Assembly: GCA_964639765.1 (NCBI GenBank)
Contig: CAZXEN010000002.1
Coordinates: 1-64,000, forward strand
Length of the DNA stretch: 64,000 bases
Reading direction: 5' to 3'
Source: Scybalousia_A sp964639765
GTDB lineage: Bacteria > Bacteroidota > Bacteroidia > Bacteroidales > P3
Positions 16,448-25,105 of the stretch are shown one piece after another. The stretch's first letter is position 1, and every line of letters starts with the position of its first letter. The translations under genes and the position numbers were made by a program. The notes beneath the pieces are model-generated. The model had not been told where the DNA came from. It ran no database searches and was given only the letters and a program-made list of their open reading frames with translations.

Positions 16448-18052
16448 TTATTCTATTGTAGCTTTAACAAACTCTATAAACAAAGGAGCAGGATTTTCAA
16501 CCGTTGAAGCATATTCCGGATGAAATTGAGTTCCCACAAAATAAGGATGGTCTTTTATTTCTACCACTTCAACAAGATTTGTATCAGGATTAACTCCTGT
16601 TGCAATCATTCCTGCTTTTTCAAAATCATAAAGATATTTATTGTTGAATTCATATCTATGTCTGTGTCGTTCTTTAATAACTTTTTGTTTGTAAGCAGAG
16701 AATATGTGTGAATCTTCTTTTAATTCGCAAGGATAGTTTCCTAAACGCATCGTGTGTCCAAGATTGCTTATCTTTTTTTGCTCTTCCATTATATCAATAA
16801 CAGGATATGGTGTGGAATTCATCATTTCCACGCTATTGGCATTTTTCCATCCTAACACATTACGGGCAAATTCCACAACGGCTAACTGCATTCCTAAGCA
16901 GATACCAAAGAACGGTATGGAATTTTCTCGTGCATACTGACAAGCAAGTATCTTTCCAAGAATACCTCTTGAACCAAATCCCGGAGCAACAAGTATTCCG
17001 TCCAAGTTCTCTAATTTTTCGTTAAGGACTTCTTCTCCTTTTTCCAGTTCTTCTGAATGAATCCAGCGGATATTTACTTTCGTCTGCAGATATGCTCCAG
17101 CATGAATCAAGGCTTCACTTATTGATTTGTAGGCATCGTGTAATTCAACATACTTTCCTACTATTCCTATAGTGGTTTCTTTTAACGGGTTCTCAAGTTT
17201 ATAAAGAAATTTCTTCCAAAAAGACAAATCTGGCTCGGAATTTAGTGGTGTGCCTGTTTTCTTTAATACCTGTGTATCCAGACCTTCTGTCTGCATATTC
17301 AAAGGAACCTGATAGATAGTGGAAGCATCTATACTTTCTATAACACATTCTTTATCCACATTGCAGAAAAGAGATATTTTGGCACGAACGCTTTCTGTCA
17401 GATGTTTTTCACAACGGCAGACAATAATATCTGGCTGCACACCAATGGAAAGCATATTTTTTACAGAGTTTTGAGTAGGTTTTGTTTTTAATTCTCCTGC
17501 TGCGGCAAGATAAGGAACATATGTAAGATGTATTACAAGAGCCTGTTTGCCGAACTCTCTTTTCAGCTGACGGACAGCTTCTACAAACGGCAAACTTTCA
17601 ATATCTCCGACAACGCCGCCTATTTCTGTTATAACAAAGTCATATTTGCCTGTGTTGCCAAGAAGTTTTATTCTGTTTTTTATTTCATCTGTTATATGAG
17701 GAATAACTTGCACCGTAGAACCAAGATATTCTCCTTTGCGTTCTTTTTCTATTACGCTTTGATATATTCTTCCTGTTGTTACGTTGTTTGCCTGTGAAGT
17801 ACGCACATTGGTAAAACGTTCATAGTGTCCAAGATCCAAGTCTGTCTCAGCACCATCTTCCGTAACATAGCATTCTCCGTGTTCGTAAGGATTAAGAGTT
17901 CCCGGATCCACATTAATATATGGGTCAAGTTTTTGAATGGTTACCGAATATCCTCTTGATTTCAAAAGAAGAGCAAGTGAAGATGATATAATACCTTTTC
18001 CCAATGAAGATGTAACACCTCCTGTAACAAAAATATATCTTGTGGTAAACAT
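16448..18052 (-). CDS. pyrG: CTP synthase
   Basis: The ~534-residue enzyme makes CTP from UTP, ATP and glutamine. The synthase domain starts FVTGGVTSSLGKGIISSSLA and contains KLDPYINVDPGTLNPYEHGE. The C-terminal class I amidotransferase has the nucleophile in FFGICLGMQLA and the partner residues in GTQFHPEYAS. A TTG six bases upstream (18058) could extend it by two residues, but the ATG at 18052 gives the usual length and N-terminus (MFTTRYIF). TACCTTTG (minus, 18085-18092) is the likely -7 box. Confidence 0.97.
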   Translation of the reverse strand: MFTTRYIFVTGGVTSSLGKGIISSSLALLLKSRGYSVTIQKLDPYINVDPGTLNPYEHGECYVTEDGAETDLDLGHYERFTNVRTSQANNVTTGRIYQSVIEKERKGEYLGSTVQVIPHITDEIKNRIKLLGNTGKYDFVITEIGGVVGDIESLPFVEAVRQLKREFGKQALVIHLTYVPYLAAAGELKTKPTQNSVKNMLSIGVQPDIIVCRCEKHLTESVRAKISLFCNVDKECVIESIDASTIYQVPLNMQTEGLDTQVLKKTGTPLNSEPDLSFWKKFLYKLENPLKETTIGIVGKYVELHDAYKSISEALIHAGAYLQTKVNIRWIHSEELEKGEEVLNEKLENLDGILVAPGFGSRGILGKILACQYARENSIPFFGICLGMQLAVVEFARNVLGWKNANSVEMMNSTPYPVIDIMEEQKKISNLGHTMRLGNYPCELKEDSHIFSAYKQKVIKERHRHRYEFNNKYLYDFEKAGMIATGVNPDTNLVEVVEIKDHPYFVGTQFHPEYASTVENPAPLFIEFVKATIE

Positions 18053-18084
18053 ACGCAAATAAGTTTTGTTCGTTAATCAAGTTG

Positions 18085-18092
18085 CAAAGGTA
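18085..18092 (-). promoter_or_regulatory. -7 box for pyrG
   Basis: The minus strand reads TACCTTTG, matching TAnnTTTG, 33 bases before the start codon at 18052. Confidence 0.5.
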
Positions 18093-18148
18093 AGATATTT
18101 TTTTTGTTTAAGAAAAGTAAAACCGGAAAATTTGCGGCAATGATTTTT

Positions 18149-18178
18149 TTTGTAGGTGGTTTTTTTTTTATACTTTTG
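18149..18178 (+). promoter_or_regulatory. Promoter of the alpha/beta hydrolase gene
   Basis: TTTG (18149-18152), 18 bases, then TACTTTTG (18171-18178) fits the Bacteroidota promoter, ending 32 bases before the ATG at 18211. Confidence 0.6.
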
Positions 18179-18210
18179 TAAAAATTTTCAAGAAAAGGCA
18201 TAAAAAATCT

Positions 18211-19014
18211 ATGTTATACAACACAATAAAGTTCAAAGGAAAAACCATCAACTACAGAATGGAGGGTGGAGGAGAGCAGACCTTGGTGCTTCTGCACGGA
18301 TATATGAACAATCTGGAGGTCTGGGACAAGTTTTTCCAAGCATACAAGGACAAAGATTTGACATTGCTGGCAATAGACTTGATAGGTCATGGAGAAAGTG
18401 AAGTGGTGGAAAGTGCTTCTACAATGGAGTTGCAGGCAGAGATGATAAAAGAAGTGTTGGATGCAAACAATATCAGGCAATGTGTAATGACAGGACATAG
18501 CATGGGAGGAATGGTGACGGTATGTTTTGCAGATTTGTATGCGGATCATCTGAAAGGTTTTTGTTTTCTTAACTCCCAGGCAGGAGAAGACAATCCACGT
18601 GGAAGGGAAAACAGAAAGCGTGCCTGCCAGATAATAAATGCAAACAAATTAAGGCATATTGTTGATTTTATTCCAAATCTTTTTGCAGAAAGCAATGTAG
18701 AAAAGTTCTCGGAAGAAATAGAACGCCTGAAAGAAATAGCAGTATCCACAAAAAAAGAGGGGATTATCGCTGCACAAATGGGTATGATTACAAGAAAAGA
18801 CAGACAAGATGTGCTGGAATCTACCAATCTGCCTGTGTTGTTCATCACAGGAAGACAGGATATCAGGGCTGATTTGCTTACAGTCTTGGCTCAAGCCTCA
18901 TTACCCAAAAACAGCGAGGTGATGATTTTGGACTGTGGCCACATGTCTTTCATAGAGGAGGAAAAAATCATAAAAGACCGACTCCTTGCCTTTCTTAGAA
19001 GATGTTATTTATAG
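18211..19014 (+). CDS. Alpha/beta hydrolase
   Basis: The 267-residue protein has the alpha/beta hydrolase order: oxyanion HG in VLLHGYMNNLEVWDKF (about 28-43), nucleophile elbow GHSMGGM (about 98), an acidic residue in FITGRQDIRADL, and the catalytic His in LDCGHMSFIEEE. No signal peptide is seen, so it is probably cytoplasmic. Substrate cannot be assigned; close relatives include esterases and MenH-like enzymes. It has its own promoter and is followed by a copy of the intergenic repeat family before the MATE gene. Confidence 0.85.
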   Translation: MLYNTIKFKGKTINYRMEGGGEQTLVLLHGYMNNLEVWDKFFQAYKDKDLTLLAIDLIGHGESEVVESASTMELQAEMIKEVLDANNIRQCVMTGHSMGGMVTVCFADLYADHLKGFCFLNSQAGEDNPRGRENRKRACQIINANKLRHIVDFIPNLFAESNVEKFSEEIERLKEIAVSTKKEGIIAAQMGMITRKDRQDVLESTNLPVLFITGRQDIRADLLTVLAQASLPKNSEVMILDCGHMSFIEEEKIIKDRLLAFLRRCYL

Positions 19015-19042
19015 TGTTTAATATCAATAAGTTAATTATGGT

Positions 19043-19133
19043 AAAAAAAAGAGTAGGATTTCAGCTCTAAAAAGCAACTCTTTTTATGTAAAAGATCAAG
19101 ACTTTTTTTGCGAAAATCAACTCTTTTTTTAGG
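19043..19133. repeat. Modular intergenic repeat, copy C
   Basis: The 130-base gap between the hydrolase and MATE genes holds AAAAGAGTAGGATTT (19047-19061), AAGCAACTCTTTTT (19072-19085), AAAAGATCAAGACTTTTTTT (19090-19109) and AAAATCAACTCTTTTTTT (19113-19130). Order is W1, W1', W2', W1', with W1 degenerate (GAGTAGG). The repeat ends only 15 bases before the MATE start codon. Confidence 0.7.
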
Positions 19134-19144
19134 AAAGCAAAACA

Positions 19145-20476
19145 ATGGATTTAACAAAAGGAAACATACCAAAAAGTATCTTCTTTTTTTCGATACCAAT
19201 CGTACTCGGCAACTTGTTTCAGCAGATGTATTCGTTGGTGAACAGTATTTTTGTGGGAAATTTCTGCTCCATTGACGAACTTGCTGCAGTCGGCAGTGTC
19301 TATCCTGTTGTTTTCCTTATAACAAGCATGGTATTGGGCATAGGCAATGGAGGAAGTGTGCTTGTATCCTATTATTATGGAGCAAGGGATTTTGCAAAAC
19401 TGCCAAAGATTATCAGTTCTTTTTATCTGTTCTTTGTGGCTTTGGGAATCATTGTCTGCGGTCTGTCCATAATCTTTGCAGATGAAATCTTTTCTTTCTT
19501 CAACATGACAGAGCAAGTGAGGTATTATGCCAAGAGTTACTTCCAGATTTATATGTTCGGTATGTTCTTCAGCACCATATTCTTTTCTGTCATATCCATA
19601 CTCAGAGGTTTGGGTGACAGCAAGAGCGGTTTGTATTTCCTTATTCCGGCAAATATACTCAATGCTTTTCTTTCCTATCTGTTCATAGTTGAATTTCATT
19701 GGGGAGTTGTAGGCAGTGCATGGGCAAGTTTTGTTTCCCAGTTTCTGTCTTTTGCTTCCATCGCATTCTATTACAGAAAGAGTATAAGGAATTTTAAAGG
19801 CATTGACCTGAAAGAAAGTTTTAGCATCTTCAAGGAAATAATCCATCTTGGAGTTCCTACAGGTATTCAGCAGAGTATAGTAGCCCTTACCCAAGTACTG
19901 CTATTGTTCTTGGTAACTACATTTTCCACAGATGCCATAGCAGGCTATTCTGCGGCAGTAAGAATAGAGAGTTTTGCATTGATTCTTGTCTTGAACATAA
20001 CTCAAAGTCTTACTTTCTTTGTAGGAACAAACTATGGAGCAAATCAATACGACAGATGCAGAGAAGGACTAAAGGCAAGCATAAGGATAATATTCGTTGT
20101 GGGTTTTGTTGTCCTACTTGTCTTCTTGTGCTTTCCTCGTGAACTGATGTCACTGTTTACGGGCGAAAGTTCTGTTATTGAAATAGGAAGACAATATATT
20201 ATGATAGACGGGGCTTTTTGGGTTTTATTTGGAGTAATGATGTGTTTCACAGCTTACTTTAGAGGTCTGGAATATGCAAACATTACCATGATAATCAGTC
20301 TTGTTACTCTTGTACTTGTCCGTTTTCCGCTGGCATTTTATCTTTCCAGAACTTCATTGCAGCTTATTGGTATATGGATTTCAGCTCCTGTCACATGGCT
20401 TCTTACTATTGTGATATATATTTGCATATATAAGAGATTTACACAAAAAATTTTGTCAGAAGAGAAAAAAATATAG
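19145..20476 (+). CDS. MATE family efflux transporter
   Basis: The 443-residue membrane protein has about 12 transmembrane segments and the duplicated MatE architecture. It starts MDLTKGNIPKSIFFFSIPIVLGNLFQQMYSLVNSIFVG, typical of the DinF/NorM-like branch in Bacteroidota, and the second half begins near FKEIIHLGVPTGIQQSIVAL. It would export organic cations or drugs using an ion gradient; the substrate is unknown. The next terminator-like hairpin lies 104 bases downstream and is better explained as part of the pyrBI leader, though it may serve both. Confidence 0.93.
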   Translation: MDLTKGNIPKSIFFFSIPIVLGNLFQQMYSLVNSIFVGNFCSIDELAAVGSVYPVVFLITSMVLGIGNGGSVLVSYYYGARDFAKLPKIISSFYLFFVALGIIVCGLSIIFADEIFSFFNMTEQVRYYAKSYFQIYMFGMFFSTIFFSVISILRGLGDSKSGLYFLIPANILNAFLSYLFIVEFHWGVVGSAWASFVSQFLSFASIAFYYRKSIRNFKGIDLKESFSIFKEIIHLGVPTGIQQSIVALTQVLLLFLVTTFSTDAIAGYSAAVRIESFALILVLNITQSLTFFVGTNYGANQYDRCREGLKASIRIIFVVGFVVLLVFLCFPRELMSLFTGESSVIEIGRQYIMIDGAFWVLFGVMMCFTAYFRGLEYANITMIISLVTLVLVRFPLAFYLSRTSLQLIGIWISAPVTWLLTIVIYICIYKRFTQKILSEEKKI

Positions 20477-20508
20477 AAAAAAGTACCAGCCAATAAGAAA
20501 AAAAGTAT

Positions 20509-20516
20509 TATTTTTG
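20509..20516 (+). promoter_or_regulatory. -7 box of the pyrBI leader transcript
   Basis: TATTTTTG matches TAnnTTTG and would start transcription at about 20523, almost on the ATG of the leader reading frame. No TAnnTTTG box lies between the hairpin at 20580-20614 and pyrB, so pyrB expression should have to pass the hairpin. Confidence 0.5.
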
Positions 20517-20524
20517 CAGTCAAT

Positions 20525-20587
20525 ATGCAAGGGGTTAGAAACATATTATTAAATAAAACGGACAGAAATTCAGTTTTACCAAGGTGA
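20525..20587 (+). CDS. Putative leader peptide of pyrBI (20 residues)
   Basis: ATG at 20525 opens a 20-codon frame (begins MQGVRNILL, ends SVLPR) whose TGA stop at 20585-20587 lies inside the 5' arm of the intrinsic terminator hairpin. A ribosome finishing this peptide would cover the arm and stop the hairpin forming. The layout copies the logic of the enterobacterial pyrL leader, where UTP-dependent RNA polymerase pausing couples translation to readthrough. There is no Shine-Dalgarno sequence and the frame is short, so chance cannot be ruled out. Confidence 0.4.
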   Translation: MQGVRNILLNKTDRNSVLPR

Positions 20588-20622
20588 TGAGGAAAGTTTC
20601 CTTTAATCACCTTGTTTTTTTT
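20580..20622 (+). terminator. Terminator/attenuator hairpin upstream of pyrB
   Basis: CAAGGTGAT (20580-20588) pairs perfectly with ATCACCTTG (20606-20614), with additional inner GGA/TCC pairing, and is followed by eight T (20615-20622). It lies 38 bases before the pyrB start, between the -7 box at 20509 and the gene, so it probably acts as an attenuator; it could also terminate MATE-gene transcripts. Confidence 0.8.
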
Positions 20623-20660
20623 GAATAAATGTTAATAAAAGACAAAATAAAATAATAATT

Positions 20661-21590
20661 ATGGTTAATCTTAAGAACAAAAATCTGATATCCATTACGG
20701 ATTATACAAGAGAAGACTACTTGGCCGTATTGGATTTGGCTGAAAAGTTTGAGAAAAATCCAAATCAGCCTGTTTTATCTGATAAAGTCGTTGGTTCGTT
20801 GTTTTTTGAACCTTCAACAAGAACTCGTCTTAGTTTCGAAACAGCTGCAAACCGTTTGGGAGCAAGAGTTATCGGCTTCTCAAATCCAACAGCTACCTCC
20901 CTGCAAAAAGGAGAAAGTCTTCACGATACAATTATGATGGTATCATCTTATGTAGATATTATCGTAATGCGTCATCCTCGTGACGGAGCTTCCCGTTGGG
21001 CAAGTGAAGTAAGTCCTGTTCCTGTCATAAATGCCGGAGACGGCGCAAACCAACACCCGACTCAGTGTATGTTGGATTTGTATTCTATCAGAAAAACACA
21101 AGGAACATTGGAGAATTTGCAGATTGCAATGGTAGGAGACTTGAAATATGGTCGTACAGTCCATTCGTTGGTTCAGGCAATGAGCAACTTCAAGGCAGAA
21201 TTCCACTTTGTTTCTCCGGAATCCTTGGCTATGCCGGACAATGTGAAGGTGTATGCAACAAATGCTGGACTTAAATATCATGAATACAGAAAATTGGAAG
21301 ACGTAATTCCTTTTGCTGACATAATATATATGACCCGTATCCAAAAAGAGCGTTTTCCTGATGTCTTGGAGTATGAAAAGGTAAAAAATTCCTATATTCT
21401 TGACGCAGCAGTTTTGGAAGGCTGCAAAGACAATATGAAAGTTCTGCACCCGCTTCCAAGAGTCAATGAAATAGCAATGGATGTTGACAAGACAAAATAT
21501 GCCTATTATTTCCAACAGGCAAAGAACGGCATGTATGTTCGTCAAGCTCTTATAGCATCTATTCTTGGTTATGCAGACAAAATTGTTTAG
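20661..21590 (+). CDS. pyrB: Aspartate carbamoyltransferase, catalytic subunit
   Basis: The 309-residue enzyme condenses carbamoyl phosphate and aspartate in pyrimidine synthesis. The carbamoyl-phosphate loop FFEPSTRTRLSFETA spans about residues 48-62, QKGES follows (the 80s loop Lys), with HPTQ in the middle and HPLPRVNEI near the C-terminus (the 240s region). With pyrI 52 bases downstream it should form the allosteric E. coli-type dodecamer. The upstream hairpin and leader frame suggest attenuation control. Confidence 0.97.
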   Translation: MVNLKNKNLISITDYTREDYLAVLDLAEKFEKNPNQPVLSDKVVGSLFFEPSTRTRLSFETAANRLGARVIGFSNPTATSLQKGESLHDTIMMVSSYVDIIVMRHPRDGASRWASEVSPVPVINAGDGANQHPTQCMLDLYSIRKTQGTLENLQIAMVGDLKYGRTVHSLVQAMSNFKAEFHFVSPESLAMPDNVKVYATNAGLKYHEYRKLEDVIPFADIIYMTRIQKERFPDVLEYEKVKNSYILDAAVLEGCKDNMKVLHPLPRVNEIAMDVDKTKYAYYFQQAKNGMYVRQALIASILGYADKIV

Positions 21591-21642
21591 TTTTAAGCAA
21601 AACAAACATTCAAACGTATAACAATTAAAAAAGATAAACAAA

Positions 21643-22101
21643 ATGACAACAAATAATAAAGAACTTATAGTAAAAAAGATAGAAAACGGAACAGTGATAG
21701 ACCATATTCCTGCTGACAAGGTGTTTTCTGTTGTAAGAATATTGGGATTAGATGCAATGAGTGATGAAATTCTCATAGGTACTAATCTCGAAAGCAAGAA
21801 ATACGGAAGAAAAGGTATAATAAAGGCAACGAATAAATGTTTTGCTCCGGAAGAATTGGACAAATTGGCGATAATAGCTCCGACTGCTACCTTGATAACC
21901 ATAAAAGATTATGCAGTAGTAGAGAAAAGAAAACTTGAAATTCCAAAGGAGATACACAAAATCGTCAAATGCATAAATCCAAACTGCATTACCAATGTGG
22001 AAGAAATGGATACTATGTTCAGTGTTGTTGATAATGAGCCTTTGACTATTCAATGTCATTATTGTGAAAAAACAATGACAAACATAGAAATCAAGGAATA
22101 G
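21643..22101 (+). CDS. pyrI: Aspartate carbamoyltransferase, regulatory subunit
   Basis: The 152-residue subunit binds ATP/CTP/UTP in its N-terminal domain (KKIENGTVIDHIPADKVFSVVRIL) and holds a zinc ion in its C-terminal domain with the four cysteines of KCINPNCI (C-x4-C) and IQCHYCEKTM (C-x2-C). All zinc ligands are present. It is co-transcribed with pyrB and gives nucleotide feedback control. Confidence 0.96.
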   Translation: MTTNNKELIVKKIENGTVIDHIPADKVFSVVRILGLDAMSDEILIGTNLESKKYGRKGIIKATNKCFAPEELDKLAIIAPTATLITIKDYAVVEKRKLEIPKEIHKIVKCINPNCITNVEEMDTMFSVVDNEPLTIQCHYCEKTMTNIEIKE

Positions 22102-22110
22102 TTTCCAATC

Positions 22111-23052
22111 ATGAGAGACAAGTATATAAAAGAGAATAAACTATACGACGTTATCTGCTCTGATTACAGATTGTTGCAGGTAATCTCGCGTTTTTCGCTG
22201 CCTCTGGGTTTTGGCGACAAGACCATAGAGGAGGTATGCAGGGAAAACAACGTGGATTGCGAGACTTTCTTGGCGGTTATCAACTTCAGGAAAGAGGATA
22301 TTTTAAATGCTTCCCTGCCATACAAGATTTCCATAAAAACGCTCAGCAACTATCTTCTGAAAGCCCACTCTTATTATATAGACTTTCTCTTGCCTTTTAT
22401 CAGAAGGAAACTTATAGAGGCGTTGGGTTTCTCTTCCAATAATGATATTTCGTTTCTGATAATAAAATTCTACGACGAGTATGTAGAAGAGTTGCGTCGG
22501 CACATGGAAAGGGAGAATCAGGACGTATTTCCCTACGTTGATGGATTGCTGATGGGCAAAAAAAACAAACAGATTATGCTTGAAATGTCTGTTCTCCATC
22601 ATTCTCCATTGGAACTCAAACTTAATGAACTGAAAAACATCATTATCAAATACTCAGACTCCAACAATGCCAACAATATGATGAATTCCGTGTTGTATGA
22701 CATCTTTCTTTTTGAGGAAGACTTGGCTACCCACTGTGAATTGGAGAGAAAGATATTTGTTCCCGAGATAAAGAAACTTGAAGATAAGATGTCCAAAAGT
22801 TTAAGTATGGTTCAGGAAGAGAATGAAGAAGATTTCTCCGACTCATTGACCGAAAGAGAAAAAGAAATCATTATCTGCGTGGTAAAAGGTTTGACAAACA
22901 AGGAAATTGCCGACAAGTTGTTTATCTCAGTCAATACAGTTACAACCCATAGGCGAAACATTGCGAAAAAACTTGACATTCATTCGCCAAGCGGTCTGAC
23001 CATTTACGCTATAGTCAATAATCTGGTGGATATAAAGGACATAAAACTGTAA
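22111..23052 (+). CDS. Hemerythrin-like domain fused to LuxR-type HTH regulator
   Basis: The 313-residue protein begins with a DUF542/ScdA-like short helical domain (about 1-65, QVISRFSLPLGFGDKTIEEVCRENNVD), continues with a four-helix hemerythrin-like domain (about 75-225) carrying metal-ligand type residues (LLKAHSYYIDF, RRHMERENQDVFP, VLHHSPLELKLNEL, LATHCELERKIFVPEI), and ends with a LuxR helix-turn-helix (about 245-305, LTEREKEIIICVVKGLTNKEIADKLFISVNTVTTHRRNI). This suggests a di-iron sensor of NO, oxygen or redox state that binds DNA directly. It starts 9 bases after pyrI, so it may be co-transcribed with pyrBI, although a link to pyrimidines is unproven. Confidence 0.8.
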   Translation: MRDKYIKENKLYDVICSDYRLLQVISRFSLPLGFGDKTIEEVCRENNVDCETFLAVINFRKEDILNASLPYKISIKTLSNYLLKAHSYYIDFLLPFIRRKLIEALGFSSNNDISFLIIKFYDEYVEELRRHMERENQDVFPYVDGLLMGKKNKQIMLEMSVLHHSPLELKLNELKNIIIKYSDSNNANNMMNSVLYDIFLFEEDLATHCELERKIFVPEIKKLEDKMSKSLSMVQEENEEDFSDSLTEREKEIIICVVKGLTNKEIADKLFISVNTVTTHRRNIAKKLDIHSPSGLTIYAIVNNLVDIKDIKL

Positions 23053-23072
23053 AAATAGCAAGAAAAAAAACG

Positions 23073-23100
23073 AAGGACGCTTGAAATCAAGCGTCCTTTT
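23073..23100 (+). terminator. Intrinsic terminator after the hemerythrin-LuxR gene
   Basis: AAGGACGCTTG (23073-23083) pairs perfectly with CAAGCGTCCTT (23088-23098) around a 4-base loop and is followed by TTTTCTC. It ends the pyrB-pyrI-regulator unit. Confidence 0.88.
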
Positions 23101-23283
23101 CTCTGTATGATAAATAATGTTTCAGTCAATGTATGTTGTTCTCAAAGAAAATGAATCAAAAAGGGTCATAATTTTTTCAGAAAACAGGATATTAAAAACG
23201 GCAAGATAAAACTGTATGATGAAACACTGCATATTTTTTTTTTATAATGTAAGACAGATGACAAGTGTTGTTTAATGTTTTTT

Positions 23284-23662
23284 TTATTTGTCTTGTATTT
23301 CTGTAGTGTTTAAGGTCTTGATGTCTCCTATTTTTTCTTCTCCGTCATCAAATTCGTCGTAACTGTAATAGACGGGTTCCCTATCTTCTCTTCTCACTCT
23401 GTAAAAAGTATCGCCTATTTGCTATATCTCCCAAAACTCAGCATCTTCCGATTCATAAATCAGTTTTTCAAACTCACTTTTTTTATCTGAGTATTCATTG
23501 GTTTCCTTGTTTTTTCGTGGATCTATGTTGCATATATTCCCTATGCGTACTCCCTGTTTAACAGATTCTTTTTTTTTATAATGATGCCAGTAATATTATA
23601 GCCAGAAACAGAATAGATGGCACAATATAAGTCCAACCTACATCATATTTTTTCTTTTTCAT
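23284..23662 (-). pseudogene. Broken gene for a small membrane-anchored protein
   Basis: From ATG 23662 a frame encodes a basic start (MKKKKYDVGW) and a membrane segment (YIVPSILFLAIILLAS), then hits TAA. A +1-shifted frame continues in coherent acidic/basic coding sequence (KQGVRIGNICNIDPRK, KSEFEKLIYESEDAEFW), is broken again by an in-frame TAG, and resumes (QIGDTFYRVRRE, YYSYDEFDDGEEKIGD) to a stop at 23284. One frameshift near the A9 tract and one nonsense codon mark it as decayed. No homologous family is recognised. It lies just downstream of dnaA. The remainder of the 628-base gap (23101-23283) shows nothing. Confidence 0.65.
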
Positions 23663-23680
23663 AATTTTTCTTCCGATTCC

Positions 23681-25105
23681 CTAATCTTTTATTTTCTTTT
23701 CCAGCATTTCAAGGTCTTTTTTGAATGATTTGTCAACATCCATTGTGTTGGATACAACCTTGCAGGCATGCAAAACAGTAGCATGGTCCTTCTTTCCACA
23801 TTTCTGTCCTATGGAAACCAAAGGTTCTTTTGTCAGTTTGCGGGAAAGATACATGGAAATGTGTCTTGCTGTTACAACATTCACCTTTCTGCTCTTGGAA
23901 AGCATGGTATCCACAGAAATATTATAGTATCCGCATACAACTTTCTGAATATATTCCACGGTTATTTCCCTTGTGTTGCTCTTTACGAACCTGTCCACTA
24001 TCTGACGTGCGAGATCTATTGTAATCTCCTGCTTTGAAAGAGAAGATTGCGCAACAAGTGAAATCAAAGCCCCTTCCAGTTCCCTGATAGACGTATTTAC
24101 ACTGTAAGCCAAGTACTCTATTACGTCCTCAGGCATGGTTATACCGCCTTCGTTGAAGAGTTTTTTCTTTATAATCTTTATTCTTGTATCCAAATCAGGC
24201 ACCTGCAACTCTGCATTCAAGCCCCATTTTAAACGGGACAGGACTCTTTGCTCCAAACCTATGATTTCCGAAGGTGCTTTGTCAGATGTTACAATTATCT
24301 GTTTGCCTGCCTGATGCAGACCGTTGAATATCTGGAAAAATATATTTTGAACGCTCTCTCTTTTCATAAACTGTATGTCATCTATGATAAGAACGTCTAT
24401 AGCCATCTGATAAAACTGAAGGAAATTATTGACTGTTCCGTGTTTTACTGCATCTGCAAATTGTTGGAAAAACTGATCTGCGCTAACATATAGGACTGTT
24501 TTTTCCGGATGCAGACGTTTTGTTTCCAGACCTATTGCATGTGCAAGATGGGTTTTTCCCAAACCTACATTGGAATAAATAAAGAAAGGATTGAAAGCAG
24601 TTCTGCCAGGATTTTGTGCAACAGCATAGCCGGCACTTCTTGCCAATTGGTTGCAGGCTCCTTCCACAAAACTATCAAAGCTGTAGTTTTCGTTAAGTTG
24701 AGAATCTATATTAAGCGGTTGTATTCCTGGTATGACAAAAGGATTGATACTTTCTTTGAAATTGTCCCCTTCTATAACGACAGGAACTCGTTTAGGAGTA
24801 TTGACAGCAATATCTTTGTTGTTTGAAGGAAAAGTAGGTTCGTTGTTTTGGTCTAATTGGGCACTATATAGAAGTTTTGCGTTAGGGCCTATCACCTTAC
24901 GGATGGCAGCTCTAAGTATCTTGATGAAGTTTGCTTCAATCCATTCATAGAAAAAGACGCTTGGCACTCTTATTGTCAAAGTCTCTTCCTTTAAGGATAT
25001 AGCCTGTAGAGGCTTAAACCAAGTGTTGAACGCTTCTTCACCAATATTATCCTTTATTATATCCAAGCATTTAGCCCAAACTTTCTGACAATCATTTTCC
25101 TTCAT
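23681..25105 (-). CDS. dnaA: Chromosomal replication initiator DnaA
   Basis: The 474-residue AAA+ initiator binds DnaA boxes and opens oriC. Domain I is at 1-85 (CLDIIKDNIGEEAFNTWFKPL), a variable linker follows, then domain III with Walker A NVGLGKTHLAHAIG (about 178-191), Walker B VLIIDDIQFM and sensor motifs. Domain IV ends with the HTH signature near DHATVLHACKVV. Where the DnaA signature usually has an Arg (GGRDH), this copy has KKDH, a conservative change in the DNA-contacting stretch. The gene is monocistronic with a 612-base AT-rich upstream region; dnaN is not adjacent. Confidence 0.97.
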   Translation of the reverse strand: MKENDCQKVWAKCLDIIKDNIGEEAFNTWFKPLQAISLKEETLTIRVPSVFFYEWIEANFIKILRAAIRKVIGPNAKLLYSAQLDQNNEPTFPSNNKDIAVNTPKRVPVVIEGDNFKESINPFVIPGIQPLNIDSQLNENYSFDSFVEGACNQLARSAGYAVAQNPGRTAFNPFFIYSNVGLGKTHLAHAIGLETKRLHPEKTVLYVSADQFFQQFADAVKHGTVNNFLQFYQMAIDVLIIDDIQFMKRESVQNIFFQIFNGLHQAGKQIIVTSDKAPSEIIGLEQRVLSRLKWGLNAELQVPDLDTRIKIIKKKLFNEGGITMPEDVIEYLAYSVNTSIRELEGALISLVAQSSLSKQEITIDLARQIVDRFVKSNTREITVEYIQKVVCGYYNISVDTMLSKSRKVNVVTARHISMYLSRKLTKEPLVSIGQKCGKKDHATVLHACKVVSNTMDVDKSFKKDLEMLEKKIKD

